The notes below the pieces were generated by a model, which was not told where the DNA came from, did not search any database, and saw only the letters and a list, made by a program, of their open reading frames with translations. DNA of 64,000 nucleotides from Ceratodon purpureus (taxonomy: Eukaryota; Streptophyta; Bryopsida; Pseudoditrichales; Ditrichaceae), in contig CM026430.1 of assembly GCA_014871385.1 (NCBI GenBank), forward strand, positions 4,009,040-4,073,039. Reading direction: 5' to 3'. The position numbers and the translations under genes were made by a program. Positions 52,683-64,000 of the stretch are shown here, in pieces; position 1 is the stretch's first letter; every line of letters begins with the position of its first letter.

Positions 52683-55600
52683 CTAAGCAGGCGCTACTCC
52701 AGCAGAAGAAGCAGCATCTTCTATGGCGGCAGCAGCACCCTCGATGGCTGAGGCTGCTTCTACACCTCTGTCTTTTTGTACTCCGACCCACCGTGCGTAA
52801 TCCACCCACCTGCATGCATTTAGTCATCCAAAACTTAGAACCAGGAGAAACGATATTGATGCCCATGGCCATAACGTCTCAATAACGTACACAGGGACAG
52901 GTGCGACGTTGCCCGAAATCTCAAAACAGTGGTTCTATTACTCAGTACATTCTTAAAATGACATACGACGAAAAATTCAGAAAGGAGTGGAAGGGAATCA
53001 TACATCAATGAGCCAAGGAACGTATTTCCAGTGCGGACGGCGAAACTCATGACACTAAGAAGCAACTTCTGGTTGTGCAACATCGGCTCCAATATACGCT
53101 GCTCAACAACTCCTGCCAGAATTTGATACCTGAAGCAAGATCCAACCAGTAGTGAGTATCCTCCACTAGAATCGACACCACTCCCCAACACCAAATTGAG
53201 AAATTCATTTCCTTCATATTCTTACTTAAGTATTCAACGCGGTCCAAAAGGGCCCCAAATTCCCATCCCTCCTCCATCACTACTCTAGAACAGCAATCAG
53301 TCAATCTAGATATGTGAGATGTCATCTGAACCATACCGCAAATTGCTGGAGATAGCCATGTATACTCCATAAGCCAGACTAGTTTGAAGGATTGGAATAT
53401 CTTCTGATTCTCCCTCGAAGTTCTTGTCCAACTTACGACGAACTGCAATTAAGGCATTCGTAGAGGCTGTTCCAACCTGGAACAAAAAAGAAACGAAAAG
53501 AGCCCAAACATGTTCAATGAGATTGCTCCACTTAATGATCGGGGTTGCTAGCATAACGTAGTGTAATACTTAGGTTTGCTACATAAAGTGTCAGAAAGTA
53601 CTATATTAAATGAATGAATAATTGAGTACCAGATGCCAAGACTCATAATTTAGCGCACAAAAAATGAGCCTCTTTCACACCAGAATGTAGGGTTCCAGTG
53701 ATACTTGCCCGAAAACTGAGAAACAGTAGTTATGCATCAGCTCAAACCTACTGCATTTTGTCAGAACAAGAAACAAGTATTTTGTGAGGAACAACGTACC
53801 AGTGAGGCTGTTGTACCGACGGCCAACAACTTGGATCCGTTCCTCTGGAGAAAAGCAACACACCCAGTTCTTTAAATACATAAAGATGAAAACGACAAAC
53901 AGACTATTGCTTTAACTCGGCCCCCACCAAACCTGAATCTCCAGTTTTACATCTACATCCCAACCAGGCAAGGCAGAAACTTACGACAATGGCACCGATA
54001 CGCTGCAAGAGCGTGAAGCTTTGAGCTCCAAGTGCAACCTGCACATTATAAACAAACCAACCAAACACTTTCAAGTTAGCTATTAGCTCGAAGACTAAGG
54101 TCAATTTTCACAACGTGGGTAAAAATTGTCTAATAGCTCAGTAAGGTAAATTAAGCGTGCGGAAGATGACAACCACGTGAATTGAGTGTGTAAGGTAATA
54201 TATCTGATCACCTGGAAAGCATTATCAGGGCAGTTGTAGAAGAACTTCGCCAGTTTTCCTGCGCCTGAAGTCAGCCTAGGACGTAACGACACTGTTGGGG
54301 CTGGTAGCCACACCAGCATGAAATCGGCAATCAGAGCCATCACCTGATTCACCCAAGCAAACACAAAATCAATACCGGCACAACCTGTGGTTGCCTCTGG
54401 CATGACACGATGTTGCATCAACGAGCTTTTATAACCGCTTCGTGCTTCAGAGGTGATCATCACAACCAGATACCGATTGCTCCTAAATCTGGGCAAGGAT
54501 CACGGACCCTCTATTTCCCAACCGACAGAAGAATTTGCAATTCAAAAGTAATAAGACTCTACAACAGAAAAAGAAGAGCATACCACATCAGCAATGACAA
54601 AGTCCAACTCCTTGGAAAAATTCTCTTTTCGCTTCTCCAGTTCCGCAGCTGTCTGCACATTCAAAACCCAGACATGGACAACGATAAGAACTCGTCAGAG
54701 AATCCTCAACCAAGTGAAAACCGAGAAAGGATGTTTAAGATGTCTTTCCCTTACTGCGTGCTCCACAATTCCTCAAACCGTGAACTGTGACGAGGAGAAT
54801 CTGCTAAATTTGCTCATATTGGTTCCGTGCTAATCAGATCATGACGAATGATTCGAACCGGGTAGTGCTCAAATGTTCCCGAAGGCCGAGAGCAGTCGCC
54901 ATCCGCGAGGTTATCACTCAAGAAATGCCAGTTGCGACTGAGTCTATCAACTATTAAATCGCCCAATTATCGTAAGAGCAAATTGCCACAAAAAAAGGCC
55001 CAATTCTACTCAAAGGTTCTGCTTTCCAGACTGGTAGCCAATACTTCATAACGAACACTGTGCGGAACTTTCTTCCGTACTAAGTTCTGAATGGTCAGCA
55101 GGGGCATAATTCTTCTCATACGAACACAGACTAGACTAATCACGCAATGACAGACTCTACTCGAGAAGTGTATTAGAACGAAAATTCCACCGATGCTGTA
55201 ACCAACCATCGGGAAAAAACAGAGAATGGGTGTGGAAAAACGAAAACAGACCTTCGTGAAAATTCCGACTCCACATTCGATACCAACTTTGGTCATGAAC
55301 AAATCGTCAGCGAGGAGGCGCTCCTTGAATCCAGCGAAATTGAGCAACCAGCCCAAAAACTTGCTGTCCTGCAACTCGAAGTACTTCTTCACGATAGAGC
55401 CCGTGATGCGCCCCTCCTGGATCGCGGAAGCAAGATCAGCCGGCAAGTTCTCGAGCGTCTTCCCCATCGCTGACAACGCCATGAGAGCCTCCTCGCGGAT
55501 CTTCCCGCCATCCTTCCCTCCGTCTTCGCTCTCCCCATCGCCACCCCCGTAGCCCTTCACTCCATTGCCCCCCTCGTCGCCACCACCCCCGCTCGCAAGC

Positions 55601-55839
55601 TCCGCAGACGCATTCCCCCGCACGCGCCTCCTGTAACTCACAGACTTCTTCACAATCGGCGACCCCCAATGCCCCAACCCCTGCACTTGCTGCTGCTGCT
55701 TACAAAACTGCTGCTCCTCCCCAAACCGCATCACACAAACCCTCCCTGCACTGCTCCTCCTCCCTCCATCCTTGGACACCAAAGCTCCAAAGCTCACCGC
55801 CTGGCCAGTGCTCGTCAGAGGACCCACTCGGAGCGCCAT
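52683..55839 (-). CDS. RETICULATA-related (DUF3411) plastid envelope protein
   Basis: Eight exons: 55839-55252, 54652-54584, 54343-54212, 54038-53985, 53844-53800, 53476-53337, 53129-53004 and 52809-52683; 426 residues with all phases consistent. The first 80 residues are rich in Ser, Arg and Gln, as in a chloroplast transit peptide, followed by a Gly/Asp/Glu linker to about 115. The conserved domain follows: LPADLASAIQEGRITGSIV, FGGFRERLL-type GWLLNFAGFKERLLADDLF, ECGVGIFTKTAAELEKR, ADFMLVWLPAPTVSLRP, FFYNCPDNAFQ, SLAYGVYMAISSNLRYQI, VVEQRILEPML and FAVRTGNTFLGSLMWVDYAR. Several segments are membrane-spanning. The family affects leaf reticulation and mesophyll development and is thought to act in the plastid envelope; the biochemical activity is unknown. 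The C-terminal tail, EAASAIEGAAAAIEDAASSA, is an alanine-rich extension. Confidence 0.95.
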
Positions 55840-58800
55840 GGCCAACCTCACAAACACAAAACACACACCAACAAACGGGAAGTTGTACCACCTTCAACAG
55901 GAATGTGAGACAACGAAGATGCCTCTGGGGTCCGTTCCTGCGGCTGCTCTTGTGTGTGTGCAAGCTCACGAGCTGTCCAGGCGGCTCCAAAGCCCGACAA
56001 CCAGCAGCGACCTCCTTGAATGCCTGTGACCTAAGTTAGCCGATGCTATAAACGGCAAAAAAGGAGAGAAAAATTGAAGTAAATCATCATTCAACTCAGC
56101 GGTCCTCGACCCATTCGTTCATGTGAGAGAGAGCATGCGAGAAATGAAACCATGGGGATGATTGGTGGGCCTTTTCCCGGATTCAATGAACTCACCTCAC
56201 TGGATCCCCGAAGAATCTCGTGATTGATGACTGGCAGTGCAACGAGGGCAACAATGGCACAATTCCTCGAACTGAATGCCGCAATTCCTGGCCCCAGTAT
56301 CCCCTGTTTTTTGAGCAGCAATTTGATTTCACATGCTCGTGATTCGCATTCTCCGAAACGAGGATGAGCACTGTGAATTACTGTGGGTTGGATATCATAA
56401 AATATGTGGGGTGATAAGTGTAGAAAAACTACCACCCAGAGAATGTTTCGGAGGTGAATGAAGAGAGAGAGTCCGGGTTTTTCTCATGGCGATGGCGTTT
56501 GTTGGGGTGAAGTGGTGGCCATGCATTGGCTTCGGGTTAATTAGCGAGAGTTGAAGGAAATTGGGAATAAATTCGACGAGCGTTTGATATTTGACGCCCT
56601 TCTGGCACTTGGGTCATGTGTGGCTGTGGACTGGCCCGGGTGACTCTCGGAGCAAACGCGGCGACGCGCGCAGGGAGTCCTCTCGCAACCAAGGAAGACA
56701 CTCAGTGATGAGCAACAAAGCGATACTACTACTCAGAGCATGCTACAGTTTGACCGTTTCTGGGCTTGCAGGGTTTGTGTAAATCAGAATTAAAACCGTG
56801 ACTTACCTTGTGATGATATTCTCGGTGGCGATGACACTTAACTTCGTGTCGTGCTCTCCAACGCAATCGAATCCACACGCTTCCTACCCTTCGAAATAGT
56901 ATTCTAGGGTTTTTGTGGTGGATTCGTGCTGCGTTGATGATCTTCTCTCTGCTCTTGAACGGTTGTCGATCATTGTCTCTGGGCTCGATTTCGACCATCA
57001 GGATGCACTTTCCTCTGTATGAGGAGACCCATTCTCAGACCTGTGTTTCTTGCTGATAATGAACCGAGTTTCGGTCTCGTGAACCATAGCTGCATCATAA
57101 TGGTACAATCAAGGACGTTTGTGAGAATCTTTTCAAGAGAGAAACTGTTCTCCCTAGCTTATCAATTATGTCTCAGATGATCTAGAAGATGTGACGTAAA
57201 TTCTTGTAAAAATATTGTAATCGATCTCATCACGAACCCTCAAAACCCTAAATTAGTTTCTCGGTGACATGCTTCACCGTTGCCAGTGGATTGCGTCTGT
57301 CTAGACATCGTTCAACATGACCCAAGATTTAGTAATAAGTTGTAATCTAATTTGCATTGGCTAGAAGCTATTAATCATGGTGGGACTGAACGCTGACTCC
57401 CAAACATTATCCTTCCGATCCATTAACAAACTTTCTCGAGAAATACTCTGAGCAATTCCACAACAATTATCCATTCAACTGAAGATCGACAATGACGAAT
57501 GATTCAGACATTCAGGCAATTGCTGAAGAATATTGATTCAAAAATGGATATCCACAGTATACACAAGGTTATAGTTGTGGGTATACCAGCTTCTCGAACT
57601 GGGATGATTGACATATGCCGACATAGCAACTTAGCTTCAGGAATGGCGATTCCTTGCCCGAGTTCCGAGCCGACCACATTGTGATGAGGCTGCAACATGT
57701 GCAGATGCAACCATGACGCTGTCAACCTAAGGATCATCTTCTCTTTCTTGTCATTAAACTGCAGATTAAACTTCGACAGCCTTAAGACTAGAGGAATTCA
57801 CATATACTCTCTCAAAGGATGGATCTCGATCAAACCTGTATTTTCTACTCACAAGACACACTACTAGCATACTGGTCTTTTCTCACTGTCAAAATTAGCA
57901 TAAAAGCGACTGAGGCGACGGAAAGAGGACTCTCCGAAGAGATACGCGAACTGCGGGGGAGAGAGAGAGCTGGTCAGTGCTGGGCGTCACAAAACTCCAA
58001 GGAGTGGGACCCCGTGATCGCGAACCCCGGGAGCACCCTGCGCTCTGCGATGTACCTGTTTCGAAGGCTCTGCGGAGAGCATTCCAGCGTGGATGCATTC
58101 GTACACCGTGGACTTGCCTCGTCAGCGATGAGGATAGCAGAGCTGGGTGAAAGAATCCGGTAAATTTCCTCCGAGGTCCCAGCCCGCGGGGACCGTCCGA
58201 TACATTGCGGGGAGGATCTTGGGACCTGCCTTCAGAAGCCCATTTCGGTACCATCCCCTTGATTTCCGGAATGATCGGGCTACGCTTGTTCCCACACGTG
58301 GCACAATCCAGGTTAAGACATGTTGAACATTGTGCGGTGGGATATTGCCGGGTAATAGGCGGTTATGATGGAGGGTAACATTGAGGTATCAATATGGATA
58401 TGACCTTCGTTACATGCCCGGGTATAGACAGGTTATGAATGACATAATGATCCGGATATTGGTCTGGATGTGTGTGCGGTCATCTGCCGGGTATTCTGTA
58501 CGTTTGGGATTAGGTTATGGTCGGGTATGGAGGCGGTTATTAGGTCCGGTGAGGCGGATATCAGTCGGACAGTTCCAGGGTTCAATGGCCCTGTTTACGG
58601 TTTATTTGTGTGAGAGCTCAAACATATGTTGCCGGTCAATGTGGATGACCTTGTTTATGCGGTTTGATAAACAGGAGGACGTACATGAGTGTGCCGAAGT
58701 GTATTTTCCACGGGATTAATACATTAAACTTCCTATTACACATTCAGCACATTTGCAGTGATGACGAACGACATGAAAGAGCGGCATATCCTGTGCGTCC

Positions 58801-59502
58801 ACATGATTCCAATATCAATTAACCCCAGCATTACAGGAAACAAACCTTGCACGGAGTACTCTTTGTTTCAGCGGTTTTCATTACACACTCTTTTCCCCAA
58901 AAATGTATGGAAAATGAAGGAGACAGGTTCACTTGAGCCCTGCAGTTTAAATTCATATAGAAACACTGTCGGCTAACACTTCATCCGACCCTAAACTCCT
59001 GTAATTTCGTTCCCCGTCGCTTCGATTCAAAACACCGTTCACACACTAACTACATACTGCGGAGAAACCTACATGGGCGTTGCAAACACGTATTCCGTCT
59101 ACCCCTGAGAGAGGTTAAAAACTTACAATGCAGCTCGGCGACAGCAAGTACCCGTTACGAACTTCACGGACTCCTCATGTCACATGCCCACTCTGCGTCT
59201 ATTGTGGCGGTGTATCGTTTCCTTCAGATTCGGCTCAACTAGAAATGTGCTGCGACGCAATGGCTACTCACTGCCAACTGTTCAGAACAGCTCGGCCTGC
59301 AAATCTCACAATCCAGCTGCCTTGTCAAGCGACCTGAGCTGCACGGTACGTTACGAGCCCCATATCAGTTGTTAGAACTCGGATCCGGAAGGCTTACGCC
59401 GCTCATGAATTAAAGACCGAATTGTGACTTCGAAGGAAATGAATATTCTCTGCACCATACATTATGTAATACCATATGATGCAACGTTAGAAAACAAACC
59501 TT
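55840..59502. other. Intergenic region: promoter side of RETICULATA-related gene and CACTA-like flank
   Basis: Bases 55,840-57,850 are ordinary mixed-composition DNA with the presumed promoter of the RETICULATA-related gene; no exon is supported. From about 57,860 the sequence becomes GC-richer. It contains a possible CACTA terminus (57,859) and repeated CCGGGTA and GGTTAT motifs (58,345-58,560). Both may be subterminal sequence of the transposon whose gene ends at 59,503. Confidence 0.5.
57859..58560. mobile_element. Possible CACTA terminus and subterminal repeats
   Basis: CACTACTAG at 57,859-57,867 matches the start of plant CACTA inverted repeats and coincides with a shift to GC-richer DNA. 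Between 58,345 and 58,560, CCGGGTA/CGGGTAT-type and GGTTATG/GGTTATT-type motifs recur four times each, as in CACTA subterminal regions. The opposite end would lie beyond 64,000, so no inverted pair can be checked. Confidence 0.35.
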
Positions 59503-62500
59503 TCAGTTCAACTTGCTGACCTCCACGTAATTGAGATATCTGCTCTGCCACACTATGGTGGCGTCTTCCGAGAAGTCCCCTTTAAGCGCATCACCAATGT
59601 TCTTAATCCCCTCTCGTTGATGATCTGGGTAGAGAACCTCCGCTGTCGCAAACTCTGGGTACACATGTTCAATCGTTACCTGCTGCATTCCGTGTACCCA
59701 GAGGACGCCCTTCACGTTGGGGACGTCCTTTTTCTTGTACGATCGCCAGTGAGGACCGCACCTTCCCAACGCTATTGTCTTGTTGGGATGCTCCGGATGT
59801 AGTACCCAGACTGCCTTCTTGGGGGTTAGAGGGTCAGACTGCACGTGAGGCCACACATGTTCTTTAGAGCAGTTACATCTATGTAGACATGTTTGCATTT
59901 CCATGAAGAGTTGGTTGTCCTGTTAAGTTTCCTGTGTCACTCACCATCTCAGCCCTCGGCTTGTTCTCTGACGGTGGGACGTGGTCGATGAACTTGGATG
60001 GTCTCTTCCTCACTCGCTTAGGCCGTTGCACAGTCACTGAGCCTTGAACTGATGGCGATGGCTCCTCCGCAGGTAACGCTGCAGGGAAGACTGTTGCCTT
60101 ATTTCGAGGAACTCGTCCCCTTTTCGCCGGTTTAGGGTTATCTTCTTCGTCCGGCAACTGGGTTGCATCCAACACTGAAACGACATAGATGCCGCATGTA
60201 TCGTTAAATAATTCCCTATGTTGTTTAGAAAGATGAACACGGTAAGACTGCAGTAAGGATGCCACTCGTATTACCTCTTTCCGGAAGACGCTTCCTTGTC
60301 AGCAACTCGGTCTCCGCGGATGTCAACCCGAACGCAGCTTGCAGGCCAGCATCGGGTCCCAACTTCTGAACTGGCGGAGCGTTTGTCGGATTTGATACTG
60401 TATGGTGTGAGCTATTTGTCGGGTGACTGGACGTAAGGGGGTCGAATGAACTTGCTCTGGGGTCACTGTTCCGGGTTCTGCGATCTTCAGACTCAGCGGG
60501 ACCCTCCACTGCGTACATACGAACATCGAGTGTTAGTGAAGACAAGGATCGAATGAAGACCTCGTCGCTCCGTGGTACCCACGGTTATTGGCAATTCAGT
60601 CGAGCATTGAAAAGCGCTGTGAATAACAAAAAAAATTCCCCAATAAATAGACCTACTTCAGAAAGATGCGTGAGAGGCGCACACCTGGTTCGGTAAATAA
60701 TCTTGTGCGTGTGCTTAATTCATCTGTCATACCGGAGGCCGTCCCTGACGGATCACTTGCTCCGGGAATCGATGTGACGTTGACTACACCAGGGTTCACT
60801 GCGACATCTTCATTGTTGTCGACTGGATGAGTTCCTACGTCTCCTAAGGGGAAATTTTGTTGTGCTCCACCCCATCGCTGGCCGACTCCCGTGGGCATGA
60901 CGGCATTGATGAGCAGATCTAATTTCTGGTTCACGGTTGCCATGTCCACCTTGTACTGCGACATGTGCGCGTCGACGCCCTCGCGCCAAGACAAGATACC
61001 GTCCACTGATTTCTTTAGAGCCGTTAGCTCTCTGCCGATTGATCTCGCTGCACTGTCGTTCCTAGGAACCCTGGGCAGATTACCAAGAACGTGGCTGGGA
61101 GTGCCTCTCTCTTCCGGGTTGTCCTGCTCGTGCAAGTGTCAGAGGAAATACATACTCCCAATCAGAGCTTGCGTTTTATTACAAACCTGACGGATCGACT
61201 CAGTGGCTAAGTTTGCCGCCGTCACTACTGTGAAAACAGGTGTACCGAATCTCAATTTACTGATTACATGACTTCTTACAACATCAAATTTTTGGCGCAT
61301 TGTTACCTGACATGAAGAGTCTCCCTCTTTGGAAGCAGGTGTACTGGAACCACCCCTCTGCAACGACCAAAAGCGAAAACATGTACTTCACTTAATTTTG
61401 CGTTCTAGAACGGCCGCTGAGTTCTAACTCGACGGGAGAATGTATTTCACAATCAATGGATAAAAAAATGGTCTTACATTGAATTCAGGATCGTCTCTTC
61501 CGATCGAGTCTGTCAAGTCCACGCAGGGGATCGAGTTCTCGCTGTAGTCGCTGTCGTCCCAAATTAAGTTTTCATCATCTTCATCGACGAGGGGCTGCAC
61601 AAGCTCTCGCGGTGGTCAGGTAATTTATATTCGAAATATCATAAGTACTGAATGTAGAAATTCGCGGCCTTAAAGCTCCAGTGAACCCATGGAAGATCCT
61701 CATTCAGAAAATGAAAGATTCGTCGTTACTATCCTCAGATTGTGCGTGCATGATCCCCTCCACGTGCAAACTCCCTCTTCGTCCGAGAGAAGAATCTCCC
61801 ATGGTTAAGGGGAAAAAAATGGAAAAAACTTCACTGACTTACGAGCTGAACTGTGCAACTCTACTCTGCCTTGTCACTATTTAAAATTGAAAATAAGTGG
61901 GGAATACCAGTCGGTGAGGTGGGATAAGGAGGAGAGAGGTTCACTGTGGGGATGAAAAACAATAGGGTGAGAGAGGAGGTTAGCGTGGACGCGGGGAGAA
62001 CAGGTGAAACATATAGGAGTAACTGCAGAGTAGGCTGCTCTCCAACTCGGAAGTGGAGGTGAGGCAAAAAAAGGTGGGGATTCTCTCTGATGAATAGGTG
62101 TTTCGATGGAGGAACAACACGCGGCCAAGACATTACTGTCCATCTTTTTCCAATCATCACGGGATTTCAAGCAGAAGATGTCCATTACTGAAATCAAAGA
62201 CATCTGTGCAAAGCATTGAAGAACGAAGTCTCTACCAAACTTCAATGAAAGTTCACCAGTAAATGAGGGTTAGAAAATACTCTTACATCCCACGCATCGT
62301 CAATTGCAATATTACTGTGGTCCTTCCTCTCGAGGAGTAGTCTCTTCTTCTCTTTCGCTGCGTTACGGGCCTCCTTCATGCGCTTACTCTCTTCCTCGGC
62401 CTCGGCAGATTTCCAATACTTAACAAGGGCTGGAAAATACTTCTGGGGACACCACTTATGCTTCTCCCCGCGTCCTGTTTTAACCCAATGTTTACGCCAT

Positions 62501-63682
62501 AAATACCGTGATGTACGTAAGGAGTTTTCTATAAACCACATGATATATCCCGCTCGCAAGGGTGGGTTGAATACAAATCTGCGATCGATGTCTTCTACTA
62601 CCACTTTGATGTCAGAGTCCGGATGGTCTCTGAAATGTATAGTGGACATTTTCAGAAACCTTCGGGCAGATGCCCTGAATTGCCGGTGGACGAATGGTCG
62701 GACGTCCTTCGGAATTCCTCCCTCTGCAGTGCATTGGATCGTCATGGGCCACTGCTGAGATTTCTCTATAAAAGAAGCTTTCCGGGCTCGTTGAGCTCTT
62801 CTCTGAGCTGTCCTCTTGGATTCTTCGTACCGAATGCCCTGGTCCTCCTCTCTCGTCACGTCCACTGGATTGTGAGGTACGATGGGCAATGCTTCGAACA
62901 CCACCTGCTGCTGGCTAACATTTGGGGAGGTCATGTCCGGAGGTGGGAAGTCGAATGGAGATAGCACTGAGGCACCACGCATCCAGGCCAAGGGACGGTA
63001 CTGCCTGGGAGATATGGGGCTTGCGGGTATTGGCGGAAGGTCGGAGTGATTGCTGTTATGCATCCTGGAGTCGGATCCCTCAGTGCGAGCTGTGTGACCG
63101 CTACCCTGGCCCTTACTTCCACTAGCGGTGTCTTTGCTCGCACTCCCATCTCCGCCACGGGACCTCGGCAGCTGGCTGGAAATAGGAGAGCTTAGAGAAT
63201 GTGATTGACTGGAGTTCTGCTGAATAGCGCGACTGTGACTTAGCGATAGTCGTCGGTAATTCTCCATGGCGCCCGTGGGAGCAAATTGGGACATGGAGTT
63301 GCGGACGTGAGGCACGGGAACTGAATTGTTCTGGAGTGATGGATGCTGACATCCTTGGTAAAGATATTGCAACTGCGAAGAAGAGTCAATCGAAGGAGGA
63401 ACTGCCCCGGGAGTACATCATCTGCGACGCCCACGGGTGCAAGTACGGAGGTCGTTGAGGGTAATTTGAGTTCACTGGCATCTGTCCCGAGGATGTACTC
63501 TTCAAGTTCAAGACCCCGATAACATTGTTTTAGAATCAGGTATATAAAAATGTAAATGCAGCTGCGACGTGCTTATCCACCACGGACTGAGAAAAATGAA
63601 CTTAGGACGGATCTGATATACTAATGCGTAAGTGTGTTACCTGTGTCGGGATGTTCGATTGACCGGAGGAAGTGGACGTCAT
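59503..63682 (-). CDS. CACTA/En-Spm-like transposon protein (Transposase_24/TNPA-like), intact
   Basis: Proposed exons: 63682-63641, 63499-63476, 63372-62287, 61594-61478, 61357-61187, 61123-60685, 60508-60275, 60174-59945 and 59838-59503; phases agree, about 892 residues. From 63,372 onward the model is firm; the two small N-terminal exons and the ATG at 63,682 are tentative. The large exon begins with a Ser/Pro/Gln-rich stretch. It ends in RYLWRKHWVKTGRGEKHKWC, then KYFPALVKYWKSAEAEEESKRM and an R/K-rich helix, which resembles the DNA-binding Transposase_24 region of plant En/Spm proteins. An acidic linker and a coiled-coil-like segment (ARSIGRELTALKKSVDGIL...) follow. A basic, AT-hook-like stretch (RPKRVRKRPSKF) precedes a C-terminal domain (HGMQQVTIEHVYP...ATAEVLYP...DALKGDF...WQSRYL) like the one found in CACTA second genes. 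No stop or frameshift is needed. It could be an active element gene or a domesticated one. Confidence 0.65.
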
Positions 63683-64000
63683 TTTCTGGGAAAGATGTGG
63701 AGGTCCGAAATGTTGAGCTCCACCAGAGGATGATAACACCGGGATAAAATTCTGTTAGCCATAACAAACCCCACTGTACAAGGTTAATTCAATGACACGT
63801 GAAATAGAAAGTGGAAACGAAAAAATGAGGAATTCCACAACAGAAAAGTATAGAACATATACAACGTGACAATGAGCCAATATCGGTGGAAGTGTCACCA
63901 CTATGCAGTGCGACATATGATTATCGAAATACAATGGGCATAACCCGGTACAGGGAGGAGGACAGGATCAAACTCCGAAATCCACTAAGATGATTACGAC
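63683..64000. other. Upstream flank of the CACTA-like gene, to window end
   Basis: The coding frame of the tentative first exon stays open upstream to about 63,740, so the true start may lie there. Beyond that nothing is recognised before the window ends. Confidence 0.4.

Noticed and set aside
55226-55908. Plus-strand frames opposite RETICULATA-related exon 1
   Set aside because: Antisense shadows of a confidently identified coding exon.
61861-62245. Open frame following the large CACTA-like exon
   Set aside because: The canonical donor at 62,286-62,285 and the acceptor before 61,594 skip it; the sequence reads as intron.

Overview
The window is nuclear DNA of a land plant. Genes are split by many short GT-AG introns. 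They encode plant families: an ETO1-like BTB/TPR protein, a CBS-PB1 membrane protein, a RETICULATA-related protein and a fasciclin-like arabinogalactan protein. Broad AT-rich intergenic tracts hold MITEs, minisatellites and inverted repeats. A non-seed plant such as a moss is my best guess, from the short divergent ETO1 N-terminus and the compact gene models. The sequence alone cannot fix the species.

Layout: (1) 1-7.9 kb: AT-rich intergenic DNA with a miRNA-precursor-like hairpin and an 86-bp tandem duplication. (2) 7.9-9.9 kb, minus: membrane-anchored glycerophosphodiester phosphodiesterase, 4 exons. (3) 11.55-15.15 kb, minus: ETO1-like substrate adaptor, 5 exons, one intron of GC-AG type. 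(4) 15.2-25.9 kb: GC-rich leader region, a long near-perfect hairpin, then AT-rich filler. (5) 25.9-28.0 kb, plus: SRPBCC/Coq10-like lipid-binding protein, 5 exons. (6) 29.4-30.85 kb, minus: single-domain FLA, 4 exons, with a Stowaway-type MITE in intron 3. (7) 30.9-38.4 kb: repeats, a TA-flanked MITE nested in an older repeat, a TTAA-flanked element, and a reiterated leader upstream of the next gene. (8) 38.4-44.1 kb, plus: CBSCBSPB protein, 14 exons. (9) 45.15-47.9 kb, minus: WDR89-like WD40 protein, 8 exons, convergent with the CBS gene. (10) 47.9-52.7 kb: hexanucleotide repeat, a 0.96-kb foldback element carrying a 25-bp minisatellite, and a long TA microsatellite. (11) 52.7-55.85 kb, minus: RETICULATA-related plastid protein, 8 exons. 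(12) 57.9-64 kb: GC-richer DNA with an intact multi-exon CACTA/En-Spm-like gene, 59.5-63.7 kb, minus, and a possible CACTA terminus at 57,859.

The host genes are unrelated housekeeping or signalling loci and do not form a pathway. Six were rebuilt exon by exon with matching intron phases throughout, giving 366, 907, 239, 216, 573 and 385 residues; the RETICULATA-related gene gives 426. The candidates for undescribed biology are the two long hairpins (1.64-1.86 kb and 16.95-17.33 kb), the foldback element at 48.1-49.1 kb, the TTAA-flanked element at 35.07-36.15 kb and the open CACTA-like gene.
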